Made by a program: the position numbers and the translations under genes
The notes under the pieces: generated by a model
What the model saw: the letters and a program-made list of their open reading frames with translations, nothing else
The model's database searches: none
What the model was told of the DNA's origin: nothing
Source of the DNA: Nymphaea colorata
Lineage: Eukaryota; Streptophyta; Magnoliopsida; Nymphaeales; Nymphaeaceae
DNA: 64,000 nt
NCBI RefSeq assembly: GCF_008831285.2
Contig: NC_045147.1
Coordinates: 2,134,001 to 2,198,000 of the forward strand
Direction of reading: 5' to 3'
In this document: one piece after another, positions 46,144 through 58,400 of the stretch
Layout: every line of letters begins with the position of its first letter
How positions within the stretch are numbered: the stretch's first letter is position 1

Positions 46144-46901
46144 CTGAAGAGAATCGCGGACGGAACACGGAAGCAAAAAGAAGGGAAGAAGAAGTAGCGG
46201 AAGATAATTCTCACCTGACGGAGGGCCGACTTTAAGCCGCCGGCGCCCTCTTGAATGCTGCCGAGCGCTGGCTTCCAGGTTCCGAGATTCCCGCTCTTGC
46301 TGCCCTCCGCGACCTCGGCGCCGGCGGCGGCGTGGGCCGCGGGGGGAGCGGCGTCTTCCTCTTTCTTGAGGCAGAGGTCGATGATCTTCTGAGCGGCGTC
46401 TGCTCCGCCGGCGCTGCCCTGGAGGAGCTGCGAGACCTGCGACTTGGGCACCCGCATCTTGACGCGGAGGACGCCTCCGCCTTCCTCTGCGCCCTCTCCG
46501 CCTGCGGCGGAGGGCGCCTTGACGAAGGTGAGGTCGGAGACGGAGCGCTTGGCGAGCATGAGGCTCTCGAGCCGCTCCTTGGCGCTCATTTGGATCCCCG
46601 TCGACCTCGCCCTCCTGGGGAGCCTCTCCTCCGGCTGCGGCGGGGGCGGCGGCGGCTGCAGCTTCTGCAGCTCCACCAGGAAGTAGAGGCGCTTCTTCCC
46701 GCCCTTGAGCTCGTGGTTCTCGTCCAGCGGCTTGGCCATCGTGCCCAGGTTCTTCACCGCCGCCGAGTCCAGGACGGCGTGGTTCGGGTACTGCCGCACC
46801 ACCTCCCCCACGCTCACCGGACCCTTCAGCTTCACCGTCTCGCCGTCCACCTTCATCAGCCGCACCTTCTTCCTCTCGCCCCCGGCTATGGCGTTCCCCA
46901 T
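46027..46901 (-). CDS. PADRE (DUF4228) domain protein
   Basis: Exon 1 (46901-46215) opens MGNAIAGG and then KVRLMKVDGETVKLKGPVSVGEVVRQYPNHAVLDS and RLYFLVEL. This is the PADRE pattern: short N-terminal MGN, a 'MK.DG' strand, 'V.EV...YP.HAV', and a 'RLYFLVP/E' end at about residue 85. A Pro run and an R-rich MSAKERLESLMLAKRSVSDL motif follow, then WKPAL near the C-terminus, also usual in the family. Gly2 makes N-myristoylation possible but residues 3-7 are not ideal. A 71-base intron with a pyrimidine-rich tract (46,214-46,144) joins exon 2 (46,143-46,027) to give 267 aa; without splicing the frame would end at 46,095 (268 aa). PADRE proteins are plant-specific, stress-induced and of unknown biochemistry. 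Marked GC richness (about 65-70%) stands out from the AT-rich surroundings. Confidence 0.85.
46215..46901 (-). CDS. PADRE gene, exon 1
   Basis: It has 229 codons. The ATG at 46,901 is preferred over an in-frame ATG at 47,000 because the family starts with MGN and because a TATA-like box lies between the two. A + strand 241-codon frame at 46,251-46,976 is the antisense shadow of this GC-rich exon. Confidence 0.88.
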
Positions 46902-46972
46902 CTCTCTCTCTTTCTCTCTCTCTCCCCCGTCTCTCGCGTTATGGTCGAGTCTCTGGCAATGGCAATGGGGAG

Positions 46973-46989
46973 TTAATTTAAGGACGTGG
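46973..46989 (-). promoter_or_regulatory. Candidate core promoter of the PADRE gene
   Basis: On the minus strand TTAAATTAA lies about 75 bases upstream of the chosen ATG, a plausible TATA-type box. Just upstream is CCACGT, an ACGT core like that of ABA-response elements, which would fit a stress-induced gene. Pyrimidine/GA-rich sequence (46,900-46,925) forms the 5'UTR. Position and motif only; no further support. Confidence 0.4.
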
Positions 46990-46999
46990 GTAGCTTCCA

Positions 47000-47784
47000 T
47001 CCACTCTCTCTCTCTCTTAAAATGTCCCTTTTACCTTGGTCTAAGGAAGGGAAAATATTTTCTTTCTTTTTTTTTTCTGCGACAATTTCAACCAGTCCAA
47101 ACACGAACAACGCCTTTCTACAACTCAAAGAAAACGAAAGGACTCTTGCGCATTTAATAAATTAACAAGTATATTTCGTTGAATGAAAAAGCAAATAATT
47201 AATTTTGAGTAGAGAATCGAGGAGGAGGTCAAATAAAGGAGGCAAATTTCTGGACGAAATGTCTCACTCTTCTTTAGACGCGGGCGTCAATTGCTATGCT
47301 CCCGGGGTCCGGGCAATCGGATAGAAGTGCCCTCGAGGTGCGAAGAAATTACGTTGTACCATCACGCATGACGGGCCCGGTGGGCCGTTCCGTTGCGTTT
47401 CTAATGAATGGGGATGGGAGTGTGGGACCCACTAAGGAAGGGAGCCGGAAAGTCGTCGAGGGCGCGTTGGGCTCTTTCCGCCCGCGCTTTGGCCGCATCT
47501 CTTGGACAATTCCACCACGGAAGCCTTCCCGCCCGACTCCCATCATCTTCCATCACACGGACTCGGACATTATGCAGGCACATGACACGATAATTAATTA
47601 ACACAATTTCTCTCTTTTTTTTCTTTTTTAAACATTGTTTATTGTGTTTTGAATTTATATTTAATCCCCAACAAGTACTTAAGTGCTCGAAAATGACTTG
47701 TCGTCAAGTCGACCAAGATGTGGACCCAGGGTTGCCAAAAGTAGTCGGGCTATCGAAATTAATAGGAGATTAATACAAAGGAGC
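47000..47784. other. Region upstream of the PADRE gene
   Basis: A GC-rich patch at 47,278-47,560 contains ACGCGGGCG and several overlapping short frames on both strands. None looks like a protein; the patch may be promoter-distal regulatory DNA or a repeat. The rest is AT-rich. Confidence 0.35.
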
Positions 47785-48015
47785 CATAAATGGCTTAACT
47801 AACTGTACAATGACTTCAGCCAACTTGAATTCGACTCAACTTAAAAACTAGAGCTCATAAACAAATCGAGTTTGAATTATATGAACTTCACACAATTAAA
47901 CTCGAGCAAGTTCGTTTAATGACCTTTTATACCCAGCTTGACTTGAGCTCGAGCCAAACAAGATCTGAGTTAAGTCGAGGTCGAGCTAACCGAGCTCAAT
48001 TGAGCTCGTGTACAT
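47785..48015. repeat. GAGCTCGA-type dispersed repeat, copy 4
   Basis: CTTGAATTCGACTCAACTT, ATTAAACTCGAGCAAG, CTTGAGCTCGAGCC and CGAGGTCGAGCTAACCGAGCTC are spread over AT-rich filler. Confidence 0.65.
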
Positions 48016-48354
48016 GAGATTCACTTCAAACACTAAACTCATAATCATGCTTCGTCCTAAATTAGCATTATCTAGTTTGAATTTGTAGAAATAATACAAC
48101 GTCTAATTAACATTATCTAGTTTGAATTTCTAGAAATAAAAGTCAATAATTTGGACTGCAGTATGCCGAAAAAAATAAATGCAACCTTTTAGTACTAAAA
48201 AGATCCAAATACTTTTGAATAGTGTGACCAGAATTGGGATGAATCAGCCTATTCGAATTCAATCAGCGGCAAACCGATTTACTGGAAGTAATTTCCAATG
48301 ATTATAGGTACATATATTGCCTTTTAGGTTGGGCAAAAGCCACCTTAAAAAGGG

Positions 48355-48490
48355 CTCAAGCCCTGACTTTATCCAGCTTGAACTCGGTTCGACTCACGCA
48401 TTGCTCGGCTTGAGCTCGAGCCAAGCATAATGAAGCAAGTTCGAGCTCGACTTGGTTAATTGAATGTGAGCTCAAGGTCGGCTCATTTAA
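48355..48490. repeat. GAGCTCGA-type dispersed repeat, copy 5
   Basis: CAGCTTGAACTCGGTTCGACTC, GGCTTGAGCTCGAGCC and TTCGAGCTCGACTTGG occur here; the related tract at 48,985-49,110 may be the other half of the same copy, split by the tandem GA block between them. Confidence 0.6.
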
Positions 48491-48746
48491 ATTTGTTAAC
48501 GAATAATGATCTTCAGGCCATGAAAAAAAAAAGTAGTTGTAATATTATTCCAATGTTTATCAGAAAATAGAATATGAAGAGTACCAACTAAATTTCATTG
48601 CTTACAAAAAAATCAAATATACTCTGATTCATACAAGGGAGCGTTGAAACCAAAAAGCCGTTACCTGGCTTCGGACTTGCGGTTGGAGCCATATAGAAAT
48701 AGAGGCGGAAGGAAGAAGAAGATGAAGAAAAAGAAAAAAAAGTATA

Positions 48747-48751
<5 letters not shown>

Positions 48752-48798
<47 letters not shown>

Positions 48799-48975
48799 GA
48801 AAGAGAGAAATGAAAAATAAAAAGAGGGAGAGAGTAGAAGACATTATAAGAGAAATGAAAAGCAAATAAGCCGAGTAAAGGAGAGAGAGAGAGAGAGAGA
48901 GAGGAAGAAAGAGAGAAATGAAAAATAAAAAGAGGGAGACAGTCGAAGACATTATAAGAGAAATAAACAAATAAG
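48752..48975. repeat. 110-bp tandem duplication with GT/GA microsatellite
   Basis: GAGGAAGAAAGAGAGAAATG begins at 48,791 and again at 48,901, and each copy continues with AAAAATAAAAAGAGGGAGA and GAAGACATTATAAGAGAAAT. The unit is 110 bases and includes its own GA run, so unit and microsatellite were copied together. Confidence 0.9.
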
Positions 48976-48984
48976 CTGAGATAA

Positions 48985-49110
48985 ATCGAACTGAACTCGT
49001 TTATAACTCAAATTTTAACTCGATGCCGAACACAACTCATTTAATAAACGAGTCGAGCTCGAGCTGCTTATATGAACAAGTTCAAGTAGTTCCCAAGCTG
49101 GCTTGACTTG
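48985..49110. repeat. GAGCTCGA-type dispersed repeat, copy 6
   Basis: AATCGAACTGAACTCG, ACGAGTCGAGCTCGAGCTGC and AGTTCCCAAGCTGGCTTGAC; shorter than the other copies. Confidence 0.55.
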
Positions 49111-50913
49111 TATATTTCTACTTCTTACCATGAGGCCCAGAGCTGTTTTGGGATCCATCAACTAGAGTTTTGCACCACTACTATTTATAGTTTAAAAGCT
49201 CAGTGTTCAACTGACAACCAAACTTTCACTCGTTGGTCATGTTGGGTGGCTGTGCTAGGCTCATGGAAATTACAACATATCTTGCTTTTGAAGTGAATAG
49301 GAAGATGCAGGTGGGAAACTCGTCACGTCAAAGGAATGATCTCGGTAGGGTTGACTGGTAGTTATCGTTATAAAGGAGAGGAATCGAGTCAAGCAGCCGT
49401 GTAAGGGAGAGATCCACGCAACCGCTAGGTGAAGTTGTAGAAGGTGTAGTTGTATGGATGCCCCTGTTTGTTTCATTCAGTTTCCTATCAAAATAAAGAA
49501 AGTAAAAAATTTTCTTGTCAAGTACAACAAACACTATATCTAAGAAAATATGTGAAAACCAACATGATTTTCGTGACCCGACAATTTTTCATGGGAAAGT
49601 TCAACCTTACCATCCCACATGATGGCGTGCATTTATTTTTTTCTTTTTCCAAAATCCAGACAACCTATGGTGTTCAGTACACGCGTTTCACCCACAAGTT
49701 CACACCAATCGAAACTTAGATGGGACGTCTTTCAATTGTGAATAAATTTATCATGTTCATTTATTTCTCTTTACCAATCTAACATTGGAAAGATATTGTC
49801 ATGGGCGGAAGCACACGCCCACAAAATGTATTCATTTCATTTTCATATCAAAAAATTTGTGGCAGTTTTTCTTATGTAAATAGATAGATGCCTTTTAAAA
49901 ATTAAAAATTATATCGCTAGTGTTTCTTAGCATAATTTTCTAGTTGTGCCCCTTCATATTGTTTTTCGTTTAAAGCAAAACAACAATTGTGTATATTTCT
50001 TTTAATCTAGAAAAAAAAAATCTTATATTTGTAGCATATTTCAACATCATTTTTTTGCAGAAAATAAATCTATTTGTATCCAAGACGTGGCATGAGAGTC
50101 GAGAAGGAGCTATAAGAATTTATGGACAGTCTATGAGAGCCTAGGATTGAGTTTAGTTGCCCATTAAAATTCTACAAAGCAGAAATTAAGAGATGTTTTG
50201 GAAAACTAAAAGTATTTGGGTGAGAAAAAGACTAATCCCACGGTCTCTTCCCCTCATCCCTCGAGTGTCTAAGGCTGTTTTATACTGCCATAAAGAAGAC
50301 ATACTCTTTTTGCAGTACAGAAGGTTGATGTCACGGGAGTTCGAAACAATGACTTAAAGTTACACCAATTTCCTTGAAAATAACACAACATCTGAAATCT
50401 ATTTATATGAGCCATGTTCTCCAACACAAGGATGAAAAAAAAAAATCATATTCAAACTATTTGGTTGAAGAAAAAAGAAAATCTACAAACTATACAAGAA
50501 CCTCACCATCTAAGAACTAACATTGTGTTAGAGATTCGGCTGGGTTAGTCTTAGCCGGTCGGACTAAAAAAGCGGTTACCTTTCAACGTAGGGTATGGAT
50601 CCACATGGAGACTTGACCAAGTCATGGTCGCATATCCAGCACCCAGGGTCCGGGCCTTCCAAGACTAGGCGCGCAGACCCGTCCAAAAAAGTTGCGTGTC
50701 TTATTGTATGTTTTTTCCACAGTATGAAACAAATGGACCTAACTACCGGACACTTTAAAGGCAACGTAAACAGCACATCGGGATAAGGATCCTTCACAAC
50801 ACGTCATTTTCAATTTCGCTTGGTCATGAACAAGTCCAGAAAGCTTTGCTCAAATTCTGCAACAATTTCGTCAAATATTTTGGAAGTTTTTACGGTAGGC
50901 AGTCGAATTTGAA

Positions 50914-50949
<36 letters not shown>

Positions 50950-51790
50950 CCGGATGGGTCACGGGTACAAAATGAAAGTTATGATTCAAGGGCAAACCTC
51001 ATATATGTTATATGAGGTTTACGGGAGGGTACCAGAAAGTGGGTACAGATACGAGTAATTAAAAAAAAACTTGGTGTATATATACAAAACACAGTATTAA
51101 GACAATTTTAATAATTTCTGCATATAATTTCATAAAACATAAATAAACTAATGGAAATATGGTTAACATGTAAAAAAATTGAAAAGAAATATGGTTTGGA
51201 TCAGTTCAGACCTTGGAACGTGGGCATATCCCCATGTACCACTTTGAGTGTATAACAGCCAAAATACCTCCTTTTTAAGTAAAAAAATATGCTTTTTAGG
51301 TAAACAAAACCAAAACAAAACCGGGTTATGAAAAAACTATTTTAAAGTTTAGCACGTACATTTCTTTATGAAAATCTCGAAAAATACACCAACCCCATCT
51401 TCTTTTAACTTCGGTGTATATTTGTGCATGCACTTACAGGTAACCAGCGGGTGCCCTTTACTCAGCCTGACTAGGCCACAAAAAAGGGCACCGGGCAGGC
51501 TCAGCTGGGCTTGATTAAGCCCGGTTCAGCTGGGTAATAAATTTTTAATATATATTTTATTAATTTTTATAAATTTGTTAATTTAATCGGGCCGGGCCCG
51601 AGCTGAGCATGGGCTTGGGTTTTAAATGTCAGCCGGATGCCCATGCTTACGTGGGCGTACACGCAACTCTATCTCATGTTTGATAACCTCAAATATGAGT
51701 GTGAAGCTGATTTTATATCCACCTTTGATAAAATCTACTGCTGAAAGCAGATGGTGTATTACATAACTGCAGATTTGAGATTCTCATTAA
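49111..51790. other. Intergenic region, nothing recognised
   Basis: Contains a TA repeat at 50,915-50,947 and scattered small frames. Sequence at 51,450-51,650 has GGGCTTG/CAGGCTCAGCTGGGCT words, probably a degenerate relative of the GAGCTC-type repeats. No gene is supported. Confidence 0.5.
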
Positions 51791-52031
51791 GAGTGTGTTT
51801 GTTACGCAGCAGATCTGAAATCTGTGGTAGTCTGAGATCATCTATGGATTTAAGATTGGACACCCTCTACTCTACCCTTCCAATCCGACCTTAAAAACTA
51901 TGGTTTTTTACGCGTAACGTGGATTTAAGATCTAACAACGTCTTGGATCTTTACATAGCGTGCATCTGTAGTGGAGGAAGGATGTTGATCTACGTTACAA
52001 AAATCTCCAACTTAGGCTACCAAACATACCC
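51791..52031 (+). mobile_element. Tourist-like MITE (PIF/Harbinger type, 241 bp)
   Basis: Left end GAGTGTGTTTGTTACGC and right end (reverse complement GGGTATGTTTGGTAGCC) are imperfect inverted repeats flanked by TAA at 51,788-51,790 and 52,032-52,034. TAA/TTA duplications and a GGGTGTGTTTGG-like terminus are typical of Tourist elements. The interior has ATGGATTTAAGATTGG and its partial complement, so it can fold back. Confidence 0.75.
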
Positions 52032-52057
52032 TAATTGTTTGGGAGGGGCCATAGTCC

Positions 52058-52170
52058 AATAGGGATGTTAATGGATCAGATTAATCCAATTACCTATGAG
52101 AATCTGATTTGGATTAGGCAGGTTTCTAAAGATAGAATTTGAATCTGATTTTGAGATTTTTTTTTTTATT
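52058..52170. repeat. MITE-like repeat, family C copy 2 (partial)
   Basis: Starts AGGGATGTTAATGGATCAGATTAATCC and continues with ATCTGATTTGGATTAGGC and TTTGAATCTGATTTTGAG. One end only; truncated or very diverged. Confidence 0.4.
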
Positions 52171-52389
52171 GAAAATTAAGGACAAGATATGGGGTCCTCC
52201 ACATGGATTTGAGATTGCACCAGTGGCCAATTATTACCTAATAAGCGTGTTTATTTTTTTTTTCATTTTTTGCTTTTCAAATATTTAGGCAAACCTGAGT
52301 TTTAAGTAGATTATGCCAAGAGAGACCCACTTCCCACTGAGATTGTTTCTACTCTTTTCAGCTTTTTTTTTCTGGATGGTGGGTCATAA

Positions 52390-52712
52390 GCCTCTCACTC
52401 ATAACTGTAATTCTTACCTGAGTTCAAACCTTTGATATATGTTAGATCCCAGACCCTTGAGTTAGGAATATTAAAAAGTATTTTAAACAAAATATAAACA
52501 TCTTAATACATTTTTATGGAAAAACGTTGACTTTTCTGCTACCAAAATGTTGATGCTATAAGAGTCACTTCATTTGCTTATTATAAAACACTAGTAAACT
52601 CCAAAAAATGATCAATTTAATAAATATTTTGTATTTAAGTCATCTAGTTTTTGTCCATGACCTAATAGTTTGTAACCTATCAATTTTCATCTATATATAT
52701 ATATATATATAG
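52390..52712 (+). repeat. Microsatellite-associated repeat, family D copy 3
   Basis: TTTTAAACAAAATATAAACATCTTAATAC, GACTTTTCTGCTACCAAAATGTTGATGC and CAATTTAATAAATATTTTG match copy 1 in order. It ends at TA units 52,691-52,711, again at a microsatellite. Confidence 0.55.
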
Positions 52713-52759
52713 TCCATTCGTTGGCAGCCCAATATATGTGGATGCTAGTCCGGCAACAG

Positions 52760-53501
52760 GTACGGGGCCACTAGGTCGAAATAACCAAATTTAAATGCGT
52801 CGTAGAAAACCAGGTGACTTCGTTAATCCAGGTGTTCATTCTGATCTTCTACAAAAATTTGATTTTATATTTTCTTTCTATGATGTTTATAAATTAGTCG
52901 AACTACATCGATTCTTATGGTTTATCGTCAATTCAGAAAATCGGCTGAGGCCGGCCGACGGCCGGAAAAGCAGGCCGGCGAACGCCATAGATATTATACG
53001 TATTTTATATGAACAATTTAGTTCATTTAGTTATTGTCCAGTGAATATGGTTCCAATCAATATGGAAAAATGAGGATATGCTTCGTCTAGAATAACAACT
53101 CAATGATTGAGACTCCAAGGGTACGCGATATCGACCGTTGAGGCCCTCGATTAAATGAGTCCTACTTTTCCTAGCCATGGCGCAATCAATCCAGCTCTTC
53201 ATGCGTGTGTTCCATCCGAGCATTATTGTATTTCTAATCTATCACTAAGTTTTGGAAATCGATATGTGAAAAAGCGACTGCATGTCTGTCTCAAGGAGCA
53301 TAGAATAGATGGTCGGAGTAGACGAGATGTCCTTGGTTCCATTATCACAAATGCTACTTTTCCTGGCAGTTCAAAGTGGACTGCATTCAGTTAGACTTGA
53401 AAACAGCTCACCACTCACTCCAGTCTTGATGCAGCTCAAGACCATGGGGAATAAGGGACCTTTGGGCCTCATCCAAGAAGGTGGATACTTTCTTGCTCAC
53501 C

Positions 53502-53555
<54 letters not shown>
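52760..53555 (+). other. Poly-A-tailed segment, possible retrocopy
   Basis: A segment of unlike composition (GC-richer, frames open for 80-90 codons at 52,795-53,073, 53,155-53,394 and 53,309-53,563) ends in about 53 consecutive A at 53,503-53,555. A long A tail embedded in genomic DNA is the mark of retroposition (processed transcript or non-LTR element). I recognise none of the encoded stretches and cannot place the left end or target duplication. Confidence 0.35.
53503..53555. repeat. Poly-A homopolymer (about 53 A)
   Basis: An uninterrupted run of A. See the surrounding poly-A-tailed segment. Confidence 0.95.
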
Positions 53556-53556
<1 letters not shown>

Positions 53557-53669
53557 ATGTTAACAATTTACTTTGTTAGATTATCTTTTAGAATCTTAAA
53601 ATTCAAAAATCGGGTAGTAAGTACCCATGGGCTGCTATGCAGTTCAGCTGCTTTAATAGTATTGACTAG

Positions 53670-53870
53670 TGTCGGCCTCAAGCTTGACTTGTTTAACTCA
53701 TTTAATTTGTCCCATTTCTTTTAACTTATTCAAATCGTTTAACTAATTCAACTATGATGAACTTTTACGTAGTTAAACCAAACCAAGTTTTAATCAACCA
53801 AGTTTTTACGACTCGGGCTCGATTCATTGTTGAGTTTAAGTTGAACCTGAGTTGGCTTGACCCATTGTGC
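53670..53870. repeat. GAGCTCGA-type dispersed repeat, copy 7 (diverged)
   Basis: Contains CTCAAGCTTGACTTGTTTAACTCATTTAATTTG, ACGACTCGGGCTCGATTC and CCTGAGTTGGCTTGACCC, the same phrase order as the copy at 32,605-32,890 but with fewer CTCGAG words. Confidence 0.55.
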
Positions 53871-54368
53871 AGCACGAGGAAGAATGTTCCACTTGGTCTT
53901 GCTGTTCTTTGGTTTGACAAGACAGTGATTAGGAAACTTTGGGACTTCTCGCAAGACGACTTGATTCTAGGAATGACGGCTCTGCTCGAGTTGGCAGTGT
54001 CTTCCATTCCTGCGTCCATCAGTTTCATTCGAACAATGGAGTTTGGAAACGATAGTTTCAATGTGAAACACTTTCTTCTCATATCTCAACGGTCAATTCC
54101 CTGACCTTTCTCAAGATGTTATTTGAGTGCTAGCAGAGCAAAGTTGATTGAGTTCATCTCTTACGTTGTTTTTCAGATCTGTTCAGTTTTTGATGAACTT
54201 TTTTTCTCTTGTTTTTTTTTTATTTTTCACTCTTTATTCCTATGTTCATTTTTTTCATCATGTTATAACTTGATGTGGACATAGCCTTGCACGTTTACTG
54301 CTAATAATAAAATTGATTTGTTTCCCCCTATTAAAATATTTCTGTTTCATTTTTCTATTTATTTCAAC

Positions 54369-54410
<42 letters not shown>

Positions 54411-55374
54411 AGAGGAAGTCTATTAATGTCTCGACAATTTAAAAAGAAAACGAAAATGTGCAAATATCAAAAGAATGTGTAAAAAGTCAGTGTCAGAATG
54501 GGGACTAGTTAGACTTTTTCCCCATTATTTTTCTAGGAAACGGGATTGGTGACAGTGTGAATTAATAATTGAGATCCTCGGAAATAATTTCCATCCGTTC
54601 AAAGTGTTCAAACATTTCGACCCACCAGCTGCGTCTACGTTGCGTCTCTGATTCTGTGCGTACCCACCTGACCTGACCCGACCCGACCGACATTCAAACT
54701 TTCCGCACAGCAATGTGCAGCCAAAAATTCCAGTAGCACTGCATTCTCCCCATTGTCGATTTGCCACTCTTTCAGTGTGAAAGCCGCCGATCCGACTCCA
54801 TTATTCGCTTCATTGTTTAATGGCCGCCGACCAGGGGCTGAGTCCAAATTTTTGGCTATGAGATTCTATTGTAGAAATTTCCAGTTTTCAAATAATTGTA
54901 AGACATCTATGTAAAAATAAATAAAACTTTTCTTGTTGTGTCGGCAACTGCCAGCCTATATGTAGCTCCGCTACTGCTCTGATCAAGCTCTTGCTTCACT
55001 TCAGGGCGTTTGTTTACCTTGGGTCCGATCCTTATCGTATTTTTTTGAAGTCGGGTCGAAATTCGGATACCTGATCAACGCGTTTCAAAATCCAAGTTCG
55101 GTTAAAATTCGGATCCGTTTTGCATAAAGAATCCGACTAAATAGGTCATGCTTCGAGTCCAGATCTTTACCGACTCATTTACAGTTTTACACTCTTTATC
55201 ACTTTTACGTAGTGGAACTAATTACTGACAAAAACCTCAGCAAGGTCTGGCTTATTTGAATTTGTATTCAAATATAACATGGATTCAGCCAGACACGGGG
55301 CTTTGATTGCAATAATTCAAGTTCAAGTTTATCTATGTTTCTTACAACATGTGTCCAAGTTCTGCAACCTCTCT

Positions 55375-55414
<40 letters not shown>

Positions 55415-58400
55415 TTCATAATATATATAAGTTTATAAATAGAACCAACACAGTAACATATTAAAAAACTTTAAGAAGAAAAAATAAAAGCTTAAAATCT
55501 AATCTTAAGAAGGTGTAATAAACAAAAATAGTTTCCAAAGAAAAAAAGAAAAGAAGAAGGAGAGAGACCCAAATCTATGTGCTGATCAGCTTGTTTCTTC
55601 AATTATTTTATCATCACGGTTCATGAATCAAGAGTCCATGCATCTCTATCAGTGGTCTGACAACTACTTTTAGGCAAGCATAAATATGGTCTCACTCTCC
55701 CCATGAATAGGAAAGAAAGCATTTAATAATAATATTCTTTCTACTTGCATTCCCCTCTTTAAACCCGCCTGACCCGCCACGACCGGTTTAACCTAACATA
55801 CTCGGTCTTCTGCCGGCCGGCGATACAGAACCAGGTCTGAAGCGAAGACCCTTTGAATCCTACGCATATAGACGAACCTTGAAAAGTTGTTATCAGCTCT
55901 TGGGGACAAGACATATATTATTATAATAATTCGAATGTAAAAAAAATAATATTTTTTTAGTATGAAAACCTATTTCAAAATCCGCAACATAATTCAAAGG
56001 GCAGATTATGAATCACTTAGGAGAATAATAAGAATAACAGTGACATGAATCTGACGTTATGAATTATTATAACATGCATGGTCATACCGCCATGTAAATC
56101 ATTTGACCTATCTCGGCTCCATATTCATGGTCGCCTGACTAATTCTTACATGCCTTCACACTTGTTCAACGTTTTTTTTTTTTTTAAATGGAAAAAAACT
56201 GATCAGTGAGAAACAGATTTCCAATTCACATGAGAAATCTGTTTCTCCTGATCGATTTATTCTTTTTTTAAAGCAAAAAAACAAGAAACAGATCTAAATT
56301 GTACTATGGAAAACCAAATCTTCAACTTATTGCCCGATGAAACTTTGTATGACAAAAGAAGGTTTTGTTTAGAGGGGAAATTTTGATTTAGGGACCATCT
56401 TTTGGTCATAATCTCAAATACAGTCTTGCATTTCTACTTTTTCTGATTAACTCATTTTTACTTTTCTGTAAAATAATATAGAGGTATATACGCCAAAAAT
56501 ATAGCGTTTTGTTTTTTTTGTTTTTTTTAAAGGTGGGTGGTTCATCTCACCACCCTTAAGAGAGGCCACTGTTTCCCATGGCTTTCACAGAGCATGCTTC
56601 GAAACTTTTTATGGACTGAAAGTAGAGTGCATTGGAACGTGACAGTGACCACTTTACGATTCAAACATGAGTTCTTAGAGGATGTAGACCACCTTGCCGC
56701 CCAATATGCTACCACCCGTATTTTGATTTTGAGGTGAGGTCGCTTAATGACTTTTTCAACAACTTTTTAATAAGTGTTACCTTTAAATATCAAAAATCAA
56801 CATGGCGCTTTTGTGTATGTGGGCATATAAAAGCTGTCAGACCTTTGTGGACAATCTTCAAAAAGCATTTACTTTAAAAAAAAAAAATCATTCCAACATA
56901 ACTTGATTTAATTTGTACCCCTTTAAGAGGGTGACTTGAGTGTGCGGGCATTTCACTTATGATGATACTGTAATGGGCATCCTATGAAACCATGCAGTAG
57001 AGCTTGTAACATAGTGTCATACGATTGTGGTATTTTACCGTTTTAAGTAGAATGCCGTAATAAATAATTTTCTTCCATGTTTAAGGTAGGCTTTGTAAGA
57101 AAACATAAGACAATTTAAATTATAGTAAAAAGTGAGACTCATAAATGATTTTTTTTTTTTTTGTCAAAATGTGTATAAAACAAGCGCCAGACACACTTCA
57201 TCCTAGAATTCCCCGGTATCCAGGAACGGCATGCACCTATCATGAGTGGGAAGTTCACCTCCCTGTTTTCTTTACTGCTGAGGAATTTCTCTTAAGGGTG
57301 TGTTTGGTAGCATATTTTTCCCAGGAAATTTGTCTTAAGAGAGTGCTTGATGAATAAAAAAGAAAAATACCAAAGCTGAAACAGAATTCCTAGGGTACAA
57401 ATACCATACAATGACTTTTTTTTCCCTAGAAAAGAAAAGGAACCGTGTCCCTGACAGATTTACTTGCGGGCATCAAAAGCCACTTCAATGAAGTCAAATC
57501 ACGCTTTATCAACGTCTCTTAGTCCCATCCAATCAAATTGCCTTGCGACGAAAACTAGAACGTTGTAGTTGCAAAGCTGCGCATTACCATGCAAATATTA
57601 AACTTAACATCTCTCTCTCGTGGCTACTTCTTCGGTCTCTCTCTCTTTATATATATATATATATATATTGAGTGGCGTGCATAATCAGGTCTCTAGTTCG
57701 ATTTCTTGAATTGTCGGTATCCAACCAATGATATCGAGGAGTGTTAAATTTGGGTTGAAGGTTCGCTCATGGTTAAAAATGAATTGGTTTCATCCTGCAC
57801 AATATTGAGGAAAAACTTTTTATCATTTTCTTATGACTTTTGGATTCCAAAGAAATGAGAGGAAATGGGTAGCGTCAAAGTCTACTTCGTGTGTTGACCT
57901 CAACAAATTGGCGAAATTTGTCAAATGGGGAATTAAAAGTAGGCTGACTTATCTAAACATCTCAAGGGACATCAACTAAGACTTTTGGTCTTTCAATAAT
58001 GGAAAACCTGGAAAAAAAATTATTAAAATAAAAAACATACAAGAAAATTGGGTAGCCATCTTTGACACTTGGAATAGCAAGTCACATGTATGTAAGTTAG
58101 AATTATATAGAAAAACGGCCACAATTTCTTTCACTCTCTCTTCATTGAATGGTATAAGAGACGAAGATTAGGTCTTTTGAATCCTTTCAGATCCAATAAG
58201 AGAGAAAAAGTGCCTGCTCCTATTTTGAACCCTTTCAGATCTATCAGACCAGCTTTAATTAGTTCAATCAAAACCAGAAACAATTCAGCCATTGACGTAT
58301 GCATTGAAGTATCGAGCTGCCAATTTAATTTCCCGTTGGAAATGTAGTTTCAGTGGTTTCAATTCACAAACAATTCCAAGTCGATTGGTTCAAACTATTT

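Noticed and set aside
46251-46976. 241-codon open frame on the + strand
   Set aside because: It is antisense to the GC-rich PADRE exon 1; its Leu/Arg/Gly/His-rich composition is what the complement of that exon produces, and it has no recognisable domain.
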